Shown piece by piece: positions 1-8,546 of a stretch of 64,000 nt of DNA. Source of the stretch: Companilactobacillus baiquanensis (GTDB lineage Bacteria > Bacillota > Bacilli > Lactobacillales > Lactobacillaceae). The DNA is taken from contig NZ_RHOQ01000008.1 of assembly GCF_003946605.1 (NCBI RefSeq), positions 1-64,000 on the forward strand, read 5' to 3'. Every line of letters begins with the position of its first letter. The first letter of the stretch is position 1. A program made the translations under genes and the position numbers. The notes beneath the pieces were generated by a model. That model was not told the DNA's origin. It saw only the letters and a program-made list of their open reading frames with translations, and searched no databases.

Positions 1-2
1 AA

Positions 3-269
3 TTGAGTAAGACCATGTCACAGCTTCCATATCATTACGGTGTAAAACTTAGAATTTTTCCATCCAATGCTCAAAAAAATTTGATCAAGCGTAACAGCGA
101 TGCTAGTCGTTTTATTTATAATGAAATGAATGGTATGAATACTGAATTATTTAAGCTTCGTCAGGTAAAAATACCAATAGCACTTGTACAAGAACGAATC
201 AAAACACTCAAACAAAGATTAAAAAACCCTTCTCGAGGTATATCAAATACACTAATCGCAAAAAAATAA
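3..269 (+). pseudogene. tnpB: TnpB (IS200/IS605 OrfB) N-terminal fragment
   Basis: The translation from the ATG at 15 starts MSQLPYHYGVKLRIFPSNAQ and continues with a KRNSDASRFIYNEM segment. This is the N-terminal helix-turn-helix part of lactobacillar IS200/IS605 TnpB, an RNA-guided nuclease encoded by these transposons. Only about 70 family-like residues remain; full-length TnpB has roughly 370-420 residues, and the RuvC DED residues and zinc ribbon are absent. The frame diverges after KNPS and stops at 269, directly against a repeat A element. No tnpA and no element ends are visible, although the left side is cut by the window edge. It is a dead remnant. Confidence 0.8.
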
Positions 270-352
270 GCAGACCCAGAAATCTAATTTTGGATTTCTG
301 GGTCTGCTTACCTTAATATTCGAAAGCTGAACATGTTTTATTCCACTCTCTT
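266..352 (-). repeat. Repeat A copy 1 (partial gene-tail palindrome)
   Basis: Read on the minus strand, this begins GAGAGTGGAATAAAACATG, continues with the arm TTCAGCTTTCGA and ends in a hairpin whose arms are AAGCAGACCCAGAAATC (stem at 270-286 and 295-311). It matches the left arm and core position of the copies at 2605, 16640, 29475 and 53811. The right arm is missing because the TnpB remnant abuts the hairpin. The element starts about 20 bases after the stop of the minus-strand gene ending at 372, and its hairpin can serve as that gene's terminator. Confidence 0.75.
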
Positions 353-371
353 ATTTCTTTGAATTTTAGAA

Positions 372-569
372 TTATTCTGAATCTGGTAAATCGTCATCCT
401 CATTAACTTGCCAGTTTGATCTTATAAAATTAAATCCAGCAAGCACCGCTATCGCCAATGAAAGTATTAAGAAAATTCTCCCTACATAAAACATCGGATT
501 AACAGTCATTTCAGTAATTGTTAATAACATTGATACTAATGTTAAAAGTGCTATACGCATTCTCATCAT
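372..569 (-). CDS. Small two-helix membrane protein, unknown function
   Basis: A 65-residue protein with two predicted membrane helices (about residues 5-20 and 27-48) and an acidic tail (NEDDDLPDSE). The start at 569 has a GGGGGT ribosome binding site 8-10 bases upstream; a second in-frame ATG follows immediately. It lies 70 bases downstream of another small membrane-protein gene (640-792) on the same strand, so the two may be co-transcribed, with repeat A copy 1 as the terminator. I do not recognise the family. Confidence 0.6.
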   Translation of the reverse strand: MMRMRIALLTLVSMLLTITEMTVNPMFYVGRIFLILSLAIAVLAGFNFIRSNWQVNEDDDLPDSE

Positions 570-639
570 AAGCGGTTACCCCCATACTTTAAAAGTAAGG
601 AAATTATATCAAGATACCGCCTAAAACGCACTACTTTTT

Positions 640-792
640 TTACTTGGGAACTGCCATATAAATGCCTAGGAAAAACATCATCGTTCCTGTTGATAGCAGC
701 AGGTAATATAATGATTCTTTCTTAGCTTTGAAAGATACTGTGGCAATGGCAATTCCAACAATAAACGTTAAGAATATTAATAATAAATACAT
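640..792 (-). CDS. 50-residue membrane peptide, unknown function
   Basis: A short gene with a near-perfect ribosome binding site (AAGGAGGTAGGTAAA before the ATG at 792). The product begins MYLLLIFLTFIVGIAIATVS, has a short basic link (FKAKKES) and a second hydrophobic stretch ending MAVPK, so it is a two-helix membrane peptide of 50 residues. It precedes the 65-residue membrane protein at 372-569 on the same strand. The strong Shine-Dalgarno and clean hydrophobic pattern argue for a real gene. Function unknown. Confidence 0.6.
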   Translation of the reverse strand: MYLLLIFLTFIVGIAIATVSFKAKKESLYYLLLSTGTMMFFLGIYMAVPK

Positions 793-982
793 TTTACCTA
801 CCTCCTTGTTATTGCTATCTAGTATAACTAAGTTACAATGAATAAGGTTTTTAATGGGAAAGATTTTCTTAAAATTTAAGATTTGAGAGCTAAATTAATA
901 AAAATTTACATATTTGTCTTTTTCATTGAACAAATAATCTTTATACTAGTTAGAGGCACTTCTTTTATTAGGGGAAACGTAA

Positions 983-2092
983 ATGGTAGTTTTAAAACGA
1001 GTATTTTCAGATAAGGTGCTGTGGATCGCTGGTATTGCAGCGATCCTCACCTCAATTTTCATCAGTCCACCGCGACTTATGGATATAAATTGGAAGACGA
1101 TCGCATCTTTGCTTTCAATGATGATAATCATTCAAATATACGATTATCTAGACTTTTTAAAATATTATGCAGCTTACTTAACACATAAAGCTAAAACTAC
1201 GCAGCAACTGATGTTCACTTTGGCATCACTGGCATTCTTCGGAGCTATGTTTTTAACAAATGATGTTACTATCTTAACTTTAGTACCATTGTTTTATGAG
1301 TTATCTAAACACATAAAAGTAAATCCGATCTATCCAGTCATAATCATAGCTATGGCGGCTAATCTGGGAAGTATCTTTACTCCTTTCGGTAATACGCATA
1401 ACTTATTCCTATTGACTCACTACAATCTTGGAATCATGCAATTTTTCGTTATGTCGGCTCCGATAACTATCGTCAACTTTCTAGCAATTTTTGCTATAAC
1501 TCGATTTTTTCCAAAAAATAAAGTTGAGTTAACGAAATTAACGGCGGTACAACTAAATATTCCTAGTTTGGCTTTGGCAGCCTTTGTTACAGTTATTATA
1601 TTTTTAGGAATTTTTTCTGTTATTCCTATGTGGGGATCATTGGTCGCAGCTTTACTTCTAGTTATTTTTATAAATCCGAATATTTTAAAATCGGTTGATT
1701 ATTCTATCGTCTTGATTTTTATGTGTTTCTTCATAGCCGTTGGAAATATCAACCGTGATCCGCAAATAGTTAGTCACTTGTCAGGTTTTATCCAAACAAG
1801 GACCAGTGCCTACCTAACTTCGATCGTTACTAGTCAGTTTATTAGTAACGTACCAACTACTATTTTAGTTTCTAAGTTTTCGACTTATGTTCATGCTATC
1901 TTCTTAGGTACTAATATTGGTGGTTTGGGAACTGTTGTTGCTTCATTAGCAAACTTACTAGCATTCAAACAATATAAATTCTTCTTTAAAAAGAATCCCG
2001 GCAAATATTTAATTGCTTTTTCAATTATTAACTTTACAATGTTAATAATCATCGGAACTATCGGTTATTTCATGATCGATTTATTTCAATAG
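983..2092 (+). CDS. ArsB/NhaD-like (CitMHS/SLC13-type) ion transporter permease
   Basis: A 369-residue integral membrane protein with about ten hydrophobic segments. Two family-type re-entrant motifs are visible: TNDVTILTLVPL followed by AANLGSIFTPFGNTHN in the first half, and SNVPTTILVS followed by GTNIGGLGTVVASLAN in the second. This inverted-repeat pattern is typical of the ion transporter superfamily that includes ArsB, NhaD and CitMHS. The substrate cannot be assigned (dicarboxylate, arsenite or a cation are all possible). The ATG has a TTAGGGGAAA ribosome binding site. A TATACT -10 box lies near 940. The gene is monocistronic, ended by the hairpin at 2095. Confidence 0.8.
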   Translation: MVVLKRVFSDKVLWIAGIAAILTSIFISPPRLMDINWKTIASLLSMMIIIQIYDYLDFLKYYAAYLTHKAKTTQQLMFTLASLAFFGAMFLTNDVTILTLVPLFYELSKHIKVNPIYPVIIIAMAANLGSIFTPFGNTHNLFLLTHYNLGIMQFFVMSAPITIVNFLAIFAITRFFPKNKVELTKLTAVQLNIPSLALAAFVTVIIFLGIFSVIPMWGSLVAALLLVIFINPNILKSVDYSIVLIFMCFFIAVGNINRDPQIVSHLSGFIQTRTSAYLTSIVTSQFISNVPTTILVSKFSTYVHAIFLGTNIGGLGTVVASLANLLAFKQYKFFFKKNPGKYLIAFSIINFTMLIIIGTIGYFMIDLFQ

Positions 2093-2094
2093 AC

Positions 2095-2128
2095 AAATCC
2101 GCATTGGATCATTCAATGCGGATTTTTT
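2095..2128 (+). terminator. Intrinsic terminator of the permease gene
   Basis: Stem AAATCCGCATTG / CAATGCGGATTT with a 7-base loop, followed by a run of six T, three bases after the permease stop codon. Confidence 0.9.
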
Positions 2129-2157
2129 AATGCTATATTTTAATCAGAGGTGATGAT

Positions 2158-2592
2158 ATGAACTTACAAGAAATATCTGATAAGCTTGAAATTCAAGAAT
2201 TAATTGATAATTTGTCGATCAGTTCAGACGAGTTAAATCCAGAAAAACAAGTAGCAGATTTTACCGATGATGCTACCTTTAGAGTTATCAATGAAGGTCA
2301 AAAAGTTGCTGAGATCACTGGTAAGGATGCTATATATAAGGCATTTTCTGATACCGGTATAACTTTTAAAAGCGTTTATCATCTAAATGGACAAAGTGTG
2401 ATCAAATTAAGTGGCAACAGTGCTTCTAGTATTACTTACAATCAAGTTACATGGACAGGCATTCAAGATGACAAAGAAACGGGTATGATTCAAAATGCCA
2501 AGTATCTTTGTAAATTCAAAAAAATAAATGGTCTTTGGAAGATTCAAGAATTAGAAAATAATTTTATTTTGAATTTACCATTGAATAAATAG
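2158..2592 (+). CDS. SnoaL/NTF2-like domain protein
   Basis: A 144-residue cytosolic protein with the SnoaL_4-type NTF2-like pattern. An N-terminal helix (LQEISDKLEIQELIDNLS) is followed by an acidic D..A.F segment (QVADFTDDATFRVIN), the GKDAIYKAF helix and a C-terminal beta sheet ending KINGLWKIQELENNF. Members of this fold include isomerases, hydratases and stress proteins of unknown substrate, so no reaction is proposed. The start at 2158 has an AGAGGTGAT ribosome binding site. The gene is alone on its strand and is followed 13 bases later by repeat A copy 2. Confidence 0.7.
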   Translation: MNLQEISDKLEIQELIDNLSISSDELNPEKQVADFTDDATFRVINEGQKVAEITGKDAIYKAFSDTGITFKSVYHLNGQSVIKLSGNSASSITYNQVTWTGIQDDKETGMIQNAKYLCKFKKINGLWKIQELENNFILNLPLNK

Positions 2593-2604
2593 AACACGAC
2601 AAAA

Positions 2605-2772
2605 CAGGAGAGTGGGACAAAACATGTTCAGCTTTCGAGCATTAAGGCGAAAGGGTCCAGTAATCTGATTTTAGATTACTGGACCCTTTCGTTTTAAGCG
2701 GAAAAAGCTATGCTTTGTTCCACGTTTATGCTGCATATTTCGAGACAAAACTGTTTTGTCCCAGACTCCTGT
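2605..2772 (+). repeat. Repeat A copy 2 (complete, 168 bp imperfect palindrome)
   Basis: Outer inverted repeat CAGGAG...GGGACAAAAC / GTTTTGTCCC...CTCCTG encloses the conserved arms (CATGTTCAGCTTTCGAGC on the left, AAGCGGAAAAAGCTATG on the right) and a perfect core hairpin of 19-base arms at 2648-2691 (AAAGGGTCCAGTAATCT, loop GATTTT). It begins 13 bases after the SnoaL-like stop codon. This is the best-preserved copy along with 53811-53975. Confidence 0.85.
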
Positions 2773-2784
2773 TTCAATTCACTT

Positions 2785-3306
2785 TTATGCTCTTTGTCTT
2801 AAATTATAATTCTTCCATTTTCTAACTTGACGACTGTAATTAGTAAATGGTGAGATCGTATTGATCCTGATCCATTTTGCTACTGGCCACATTGCCTTAG
2901 TAGTGGCCCATTTTCTTTCGCCTGGTTTGAATAATTCATCTGAGGACATATGATCTACCCAACTGATCAACTCTTTAACGACTTTTTTAAGTTCTTCTTC
3001 CTCATTTTCCAAACCATCAGAACCATATTTAACGTTAAAGTCGTGGTATAACTCACGCATTTGATCCCACTTATATCCAGGTGTTGGAGTAGTAATTTCT
3101 CCGCCACCTTCTTCCATTTTTTCCCAAGAAAGAATCATATTAATCCACCCGACTTGATAAGAGAGCATTTCTCGTGGTGTCTTCTCAACTTGGTCGATTC
3201 TTTCATCGGCCACACCATCAGTAATACCCTGATATTCATCAATGAATTTATGATAACTCTCTTTTATTTGGTCAATTAATTCTGCTGAATTCTTATATCC
3301 CCGCAT
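2785..3306 (-). CDS. ClbS/DfsB family (DUF1706) four-helix bundle protein
   Basis: A 173-residue protein from the ATG at 3306, preceded by AAAGG about ten bases upstream; a longer reading to 3324 is open but has no ribosome binding site. The sequence reads YKNSAELIDQIKESYHKFIDEYQGI, TPREMLSYQVGWINMILSWE and later WPVAKWIRINTISPFTNYSRQVRKW. These are the hallmarks of the DUF1706/ClbS family in the DinB-like four-helix superfamily. The characterised member ClbS protects E. coli from colibactin by opening its cyclopropane. No colibactin genes are near, so the role here is unknown (general stress or detoxification). Confidence 0.8.
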   Translation of the reverse strand: MRGYKNSAELIDQIKESYHKFIDEYQGITDGVADERIDQVEKTPREMLSYQVGWINMILSWEKMEEGGGEITTPTPGYKWDQMRELYHDFNVKYGSDGLENEEEELKKVVKELISWVDHMSSDELFKPGERKWATTKAMWPVAKWIRINTISPFTNYSRQVRKWKNYNLRQRA

Positions 3307-3489
3307 ACCGTCGCTACCTTTCATTGATTTTGAGTCCTACTCGGGACTTCTCCAATATTTATTATAGACTTCAAAATGTCACAATTGTTATAAAAGAACT
3401 TATGAAAAATTTCACGATAGCATTTTGTAAACTATTTTTCTTCCTATATATGCTGCTGCAATGGGCCATAGCGACAAATAATCAATCAA

Positions 3490-3535
3490 AAAAAGGAATA
3501 TACCAATTTTATTATTTTTGGTATATTCCTTTATT
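3490..3535 (-). terminator. Terminator of the sdaAB-sdaAA operon
   Basis: AAAGGAATATACCAA / TTGGTATATTCCTTT hairpin just downstream of the sdaAA stop. A run of T follows on the minus strand, and A and T tracts on both sides suggest it may work in both directions. The remaining 3325-3490 stretch shows no convincing gene. Confidence 0.8.
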
Positions 3536-3539
3536 ATAA

Positions 3540-4406
3540 TTAATCGCCAAAGATTTCTTTTTTGAGTTTTAATGCTGTTGGAGTCGTTGCTAATCCACCT
3601 TCTGCTGTTTCTTTGAAGATACCTGGCATTTGTTGTCCAACCTTATGCATAGCCTCAACAACTTCATCAACTGGAATAACATTTTTAATTCCAGCTAATG
3701 CCATGTCAGCCGAGATCATGGCTTGAGATGATCCTAAAGCATTTCTTTTTACACAAGGAACCTCAACAAGTCCAGCAACTGGATCACAGATCAATCCCAT
3801 CATATTTTGCAAAGTAATTGCTACAGCATAACCAGACTGTTCAGCAGTGCCTCCTTTAGCGTAAACTAAGGCCGCTGCAGCCATTGCGCTTGCCGACCCT
3901 ACTTCTGCTTGGCATCCGCCTTCTGCGCCGGCAATAGACGAATTATTGGCAATTGCTAAACCAAAAGCTCCAGCTACAAATAAGAAATCAACTTGTTCTG
4001 CTCGAGTCATTTTAAGACGATCACGCATTGCCATCAAGACACCAGCTAAAACACCAGCACTACCAGCCGTCGGTGTTGCACAGATAAGTCCCATTTTGGC
4101 ATTTACTTCATTAACGGCAATTGCATTTCTGACCGCTTCCAGAATCGGTTTACCACTTAAAAAATCGTCATCAGCTATATACTGATCGAGTCTCTTAGCA
4201 TCCCCACCAGTTAGTCCAGTAACTGACTTAACACCGGCAATTCCTTGTTTAACTGATTTTTCCATGGCTTCAAAGTTGCATTCCATTAATGAACGAATTT
4301 TTTCTTTACTACGTCCAGTATTTTCCATCTCCACAGAAATCATTAAATCAGCTATTGAAGGATACTCATGACTTTGTTCAATTAAATCCTTAACTGTATA
4401 AAACAT
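3540..4406 (-). CDS. sdaAA: L-serine dehydratase, alpha subunit
   Basis: The 288-residue alpha chain of the iron-sulfur L-serine deaminase (L-serine to pyruvate and ammonia). Visible family signatures include CATPTAGSAGVLAGVLMAM, the EGGCQAEVGSASAMAAAA stretch and MGLICDPVAGLVEVPCVKRN. The conserved cysteines in these segments are the expected [4Fe-4S] ligands. It is the second gene of a two-gene operon, 11 bases after sdaAB, with ribosome binding site AGGAGGATATATT. Length matches the two-subunit type of Gram-positive bacteria. Confidence 0.95.
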   Translation of the reverse strand: MFYTVKDLIEQSHEYPSIADLMISVEMENTGRSKEKIRSLMECNFEAMEKSVKQGIAGVKSVTGLTGGDAKRLDQYIADDDFLSGKPILEAVRNAIAVNEVNAKMGLICATPTAGSAGVLAGVLMAMRDRLKMTRAEQVDFLFVAGAFGLAIANNSSIAGAEGGCQAEVGSASAMAAAALVYAKGGTAEQSGYAVAITLQNMMGLICDPVAGLVEVPCVKRNALGSSQAMISADMALAGIKNVIPVDEVVEAMHKVGQQMPGIFKETAEGGLATTPTALKLKKEIFGD

Positions 4407-4417
4407 AATATATCCTC

Positions 4418-5089
4418 CTATTCAAAGAACGTAACGTTATCCATATTTTTTAGTGATTGCAATTCTTTTAATATCTCTTCATGATCTTTTCTATCATCAA
4501 CTTCAATGATCATAATCGCTTTTTCACCTTTTGATTCACGTGTAACGGTCATAGTACCAATATTTATATCTCGATCTGAGAATACGTCCGTTACCTTGGC
4601 AATCATACCGGCAACATCTTGATGAATCGTTATATAAGTTGGTGTCCCCATACTCAATGAGATCTTAAATCCATTGATCTCAGAAATTTGAATATTTCCA
4701 CCACCTATTGAAACCCCTGTAACAGTCAGTTTACGATCACCTTTAAACATTGTGATCTTAGTCGTATTTGGATGATCAACTTTGTCACTTTTAGGAACAA
4801 ATGCTACTTTTATTCCTTTGTCATAAGCAATTTTTAAAGACTCAGACAGCCTTTCATCATCTGGAGCCATGCCTAATAAACCTCCGACAATAGCGACATC
4901 AGTCCCGTGGCCACGATAAGTTTTGGCGAATGATTCATACAGATCAATCGTTATTTTATCTGGTTCTTCACCAAAAATGCTGCGTACAACTTTGCCAATT
5001 CTGGCAGCCCCAGCTGTATGCGAACTACTAGGTCCAACCATGACCGGACCTATTATGTCAAAAACACTATTAAAACGTAAACTTTTCAT
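4418..5089 (-). CDS. sdaAB: L-serine dehydratase, beta subunit
   Basis: A 223-residue beta chain. The N-terminal half has the FDIIGPVMVGPSSSHTAGA signature, and the C-terminal ACT domain (about residues 148-223, starting TYITIHQDVAGMIAKVTDVF) probably binds serine or another regulator. It is the first gene of the sdaAB-sdaAA operon, with the split subunit order usual in Bacillus and lactobacilli. The ribosome binding site is AAGGGAG. A TTGCCA hexamer and an AT-rich -10 region lie upstream on the minus strand near 5100-5145, but the promoter is only tentative. Confidence 0.95.
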   Translation of the reverse strand: MKSLRFNSVFDIIGPVMVGPSSSHTAGAARIGKVVRSIFGEEPDKITIDLYESFAKTYRGHGTDVAIVGGLLGMAPDDERLSESLKIAYDKGIKVAFVPKSDKVDHPNTTKITMFKGDRKLTVTGVSIGGGNIQISEINGFKISLSMGTPTYITIHQDVAGMIAKVTDVFSDRDINIGTMTVTRESKGEKAIMIIEVDDRKDHEEILKELQSLKNMDNVTFFE

Positions 5090-5147
5090 AATTTACTCCC
5101 TTATTTCTGGCAAAATATTTTCCCCATATATATTTTTTGGCAAAAAT

Positions 5148-5190
5148 AAAAGGGGCATATCCATCTACGGATATGGTTCCCCTCTATTTA
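5148..5190 (-). terminator. Terminator of the C69 dipeptidase gene
   Basis: On the minus strand the arms AGGGGAACCATATCC and GGATATGCCCCT form a hairpin followed by TTTTATTTTT. It separates the dipeptidase gene from the sdaAB promoter. Confidence 0.8.
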
Positions 5191-5242
5191 TAACGCTTAT
5201 TTTAGTACAAATACACAGCTAAGTTAACAAAAACGCTCTGTT

Positions 5243-6670
5243 TTAATGCCATTGTCCACTAACAAATTGTAACTTGGATAATTCTGTTCCTTTTGTTACT
5301 AAACTTGCCATTAATTCTTTAGTTTTATCGTTATAATGCTTTACGATCTCTGCGTTTTGTTTTGTTAGATAATCTGTTAGCTCATCACCTGACATTGTGA
5401 CAGCTTTCTTATCAACTTCATCGATCTTTCTATGTGCCCATTCTGACAATTCTTTTCTATAATCAATATCATCTTGAATGAATTCTTTATAATGTGATTC
5501 TACTAGCATTGCTAGTGATTCATACATCCAAAAGGCACTCTTCAAATCTAATTTCTCTGGAACATCTGTGTATGATGAATCCATATCATTAACATTTGCA
5601 AAGAATGGAACATATGGACAAAATGATGGAACACCTAGTGAAACCCACTCGATAGCTGCGGCACCATTTTTATCTGAATCACGTAATTGCAATACGTGTG
5701 ATTGTGCTGTACGAGCTAGGGAAATTGAACGATAGATATGTTTATCTTTCTCACAGCCTGTACCTAGTGGGTCATATTTTGTTTCATTGTAATGTGATCC
5801 TAAAACAAATTGAATGTCTTCTGGTGTGATCTTGAATTCTGGTTTACGAATAAATTGCATATCTGATGATTCAGGATCTTGTTCAAGTGATGGATTAAAG
5901 TATTTTTGAGCATACCAAACTCTTGGTGTATTGTAATGACGATCAAATTCGGTATCAGTACCAAAAATACGACGGAAATTAAATCCTTCAAAATCTGGAT
6001 TTAGATTATTGTCGTTAACAAAGTCTTGAATACCGTCAGCCCACATATAATTATCAGGATCATTGAAATCAATATTTTGAATTGAAGTTTGATTACCTGT
6101 AACAGCGTAACAGTCATCAGGAATACGAACCGCTACCCATTGATGTCCAGTAACAATTTCCATATACCAAACTTCATCTTTATCGTTGAATTGAACACCG
6201 TTACCTTCGGCAGATCCATATTTCTTAACTAGTTCACCTAAATAACGTACTCCATCTCGAGCTGAATCAATATATGGCAATACAAGTGTTGTCATTGAGT
6301 CTTCAGCTAAACCGTTTTTAATAAATGGATCTAGTGCTAAAACATGTTCATTCGCAAAAATACTTTCTGTGGCACTCTCACCAACATTTTTCTCGTTAAA
6401 TCCGTTTTCCTCATTAGGACCAGCAGTTTGATCTGAGTTAGGCATAGAAATATATTTGTAACCGCTTTCTGGTAATGGAACGGTTAACTTATTATAAGGT
6501 GAAACATATGTCTCCTGACGACCCGAAACAGCAGGTTGAACAATCAGTCTTTTTCCTTCAATAGCAGCATGTCTATCTTCATTTCTGGAAATCAAAGTAG
6601 ATCCATCCATGCTGGCCTTTTTGCCAACCAAAATCGACGTGCATGCAGATGCTTTCAAACGATCAATCAT
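5243..6670 (-). CDS. C69-family dipeptidase (PepD/PepDA type)
   Basis: A 475-residue N-terminal-nucleophile peptidase. Cys10 in KASACTSILVGKKASMDGST is the expected catalytic residue, exposed after removal of the first residues. ISRNEDRHAA, the VTGNQTSIQNIDF segment and a C-terminal half with LSEWAHRKIDEVDKK fit the peptidase U34/C69 family. These enzymes cleave a broad range of dipeptides in the cytoplasm and are widespread in lactobacilli feeding on milk or plant protein. The ATG at 6670 has GGAGGAGAG upstream. Monocistronic, with its own terminator at 5148-5190. Confidence 0.93.
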   Translation of the reverse strand: MIDRLKASACTSILVGKKASMDGSTLISRNEDRHAAIEGKRLIVQPAVSGRQETYVSPYNKLTVPLPESGYKYISMPNSDQTAGPNEENGFNEKNVGESATESIFANEHVLALDPFIKNGLAEDSMTTLVLPYIDSARDGVRYLGELVKKYGSAEGNGVQFNDKDEVWYMEIVTGHQWVAVRIPDDCYAVTGNQTSIQNIDFNDPDNYMWADGIQDFVNDNNLNPDFEGFNFRRIFGTDTEFDRHYNTPRVWYAQKYFNPSLEQDPESSDMQFIRKPEFKITPEDIQFVLGSHYNETKYDPLGTGCEKDKHIYRSISLARTAQSHVLQLRDSDKNGAAAIEWVSLGVPSFCPYVPFFANVNDMDSSYTDVPEKLDLKSAFWMYESLAMLVESHYKEFIQDDIDYRKELSEWAHRKIDEVDKKAVTMSGDELTDYLTKQNAEIVKHYNDKTKELMASLVTKGTELSKLQFVSGQWH

Positions 6671-6801
6671 ATCTTCTCTCCTCCAATTCAGTTTTCAAGT
6701 TAAGAGTAACAGAATATATGCAAAAATAAAATACGTTTTCTTTTAATATGTTAAGGCTTACAATTAATATGTGTCATAATTTTTTGAGGGAGTGTGATTA
6801 G

Positions 6802-7830
6802 ATGTTCTTCATAGATACATCAAAGAATAAGAAGCCTGTTTACAATGCAATTGTTAATCAATCATTAGATAACTATTTGGTAAATGATCTTAAATTAAAA
6901 GGTCACGGTTTAATTATGTATATCAATAATCCTTCAGTTATTGTTGGTGTTAACCAAAACGCTTACGCTGAAGTAAATTTCCCATATCTAAAAGAGAAAA
7001 ATATTCAACTTGTAAGACGTACTTCTGGTGGTGGCGCAGTCTATCACGATTATGGAAATATGATCTTTGAAAATATTATTATAGGTAATGATGATCATTT
7101 CGGTGATTATAATTACTTCGCCCAACCTATCATTGACGCTTTGCATGAAATGGGTGCAACTGGTGCTGAAATGCGTGGTAGAAATGATATCGTTATTGAC
7201 GGTAAAAAGTTCTCAGGAATGACAATGTTTAAAGTCGGCGACTCATATGCTGCCGGTGGTACATTGATGTTTGATCTTGATATGGATACTGCCACAAAAG
7301 TTCTAACTCCAGAACAAGATAAACTTGAATCAAAAGGTGTTAAGTCAGTTAACAGCCGTATTACAAACATCAAACAATACTTAGATGAACCATTCAAGAG
7401 TATGGATGCCGATCACTTCAAGCTTGAATTATTAAAGCGCATTTTCAAAGTTGATGCAGTAGATGATATTGAAACTTACACTTTGACAGATCATGACTGG
7501 GAGATCATCGACTCACGTCTAGCTGACAAATATGATACTGACGAATGGAACTACGGTAAGAACCCTGGATTTACTAATTACGTATCAAAACACTTTGACA
7601 TTGGTACAGTAGCCTTTAACTTCTCATTAAATGATAACAATGAAATTTCTGCTATTAAGATCTATGGTGACTTTATTACTGGTGGTAAACCTTCTGTACT
7701 TGAAGATGCTCTATTGAATACTAAGTTCGATAAAGAAAGTCTAATTGCAAGCCTTAATAAAGTAGATATTGCCGGTAATTTAGGTAAAATTGATGCCGAA
7801 CCTTTAGTAGATTTATTGCTTTCTAAGTAA
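6802..7830 (+). CDS. lplA: Lipoate-protein ligase
   Basis: A 342-residue LplA-type ligase that activates lipoate with ATP and attaches it to lysines of 2-oxoacid dehydrogenase E2 or GcvH proteins. The lipoate/AMP-binding motif RRTSGGGAVYHD is at residues 72-83, with GRNDIVIDGKKFSGM (including the conserved lysine) further on. A C-terminal accessory domain follows from about residue 260. The start has a GAGGGAGTG ribosome binding site. No dehydrogenase gene is adjacent. Confidence 0.93.
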   Translation: MFFIDTSKNKKPVYNAIVNQSLDNYLVNDLKLKGHGLIMYINNPSVIVGVNQNAYAEVNFPYLKEKNIQLVRRTSGGGAVYHDYGNMIFENIIIGNDDHFGDYNYFAQPIIDALHEMGATGAEMRGRNDIVIDGKKFSGMTMFKVGDSYAAGGTLMFDLDMDTATKVLTPEQDKLESKGVKSVNSRITNIKQYLDEPFKSMDADHFKLELLKRIFKVDAVDDIETYTLTDHDWEIIDSRLADKYDTDEWNYGKNPGFTNYVSKHFDIGTVAFNFSLNDNNEISAIKIYGDFITGGKPSVLEDALLNTKFDKESLIASLNKVDIAGNLGKIDAEPLVDLLLSK

Positions 7831-7917
7831 ATATTTATGTTAGCAAATACATTCCCACTATTTTGATCTCCTATGCTAAAATACTTTCACAATAGTATCA
7901 ATAAAGGAGATCATAAT

Positions 7918-8484
7918 TTGAAAAAAATTGCAGTTTATTGCGGAGCAGCTAGTGGAAATGACAAAATTTACCAAAAGTCGGCTTTACAATTAGCCGATTG
8001 GTTAGTTGCTAACGATCTAGAGCTAGTTTACGGTGGCGGTAAAGTTGGACTAATGGGAATACTGGCAAGTGAAGTCAGACTACAAGGCGGCATTGTCCAT
8101 GGAGTCATAACTCAAGAATTATACGACCGCAAAACTGCTTTTAAAGATTGTGATTTACAAATAGTTTCTGACATGTCCGTACGTAAGAAAACTATGCTGG
8201 ATCTTTCCGATGGCTGTATCGCTTTGCCCGGTGGTCCTGGAACTTTAGAAGAAATAATAGAAGCCTTCTCCTGGGCACGTTTAGGTGATAACAGTAATCC
8301 TAGTGCGTTCTTCAATGTTGCTGGATACTATGATCCACTAAAAACTATGTTCGATCAAATGACTAATAAAGAATTTCTAAGCGTCGAAGATCGAGAAAAA
8401 CTGCTCTTTTCCGACTCATTAGATAATATTTATCACTTCATGGAAAATTACATACCACCCAAGATAAGAACTTACGCTAAGTAA
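7918..8484 (+). CDS. LOG-family (TIGR00730) nucleotide phosphoribohydrolase-like protein
   Basis: A 188-residue Rossmann-fold protein, taken to start at TTG 7918 because AAAGGAGATCATAAT lies exactly upstream; an ATG at 7873 would read through the promoter region. The family motifs are YGGGKVGLMG and LPGGPGTLEEI, which form the nucleotide-binding site. In plants and actinobacteria, LOG proteins cleave cytokinin riboside monophosphates, but most bacterial homologues probably hydrolyse AMP-like nucleotides. It is followed by a strong terminator and appears to be a single-gene unit. Confidence 0.88.
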   Translation: MKKIAVYCGAASGNDKIYQKSALQLADWLVANDLELVYGGGKVGLMGILASEVRLQGGIVHGVITQELYDRKTAFKDCDLQIVSDMSVRKKTMLDLSDGCIALPGGPGTLEEIIEAFSWARLGDNSNPSAFFNVAGYYDPLKTMFDQMTNKEFLSVEDREKLLFSDSLDNIYHFMENYIPPKIRTYAK

Positions 8485-8487
8485 AAA

Positions 8488-8528
8488 AAACACCGATAAT
8501 CTGATTTTTAGATTACCGGTGTTTTTTT
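8488..8528 (+). terminator. Terminator with AATCtGATTT core
   Basis: ACACCGATAATCT / AGATTACCGGTGT stem with T7 tail, straight after the LOG gene. The loop core (TAATCTGATTT, then AGATTA) is the same as in repeat A copies 2, 4 and 5. Confidence 0.9.
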
Positions 8529-8546
8529 CTATATACGATTATGGCA

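Noticed and set aside
3946-4185. Plus-strand open frame opposite sdaAA
   Set aside because: It is antisense to a highly conserved gene, lacks a ribosome binding site and gives a low-complexity Ala/Lys/Pro-rich product.
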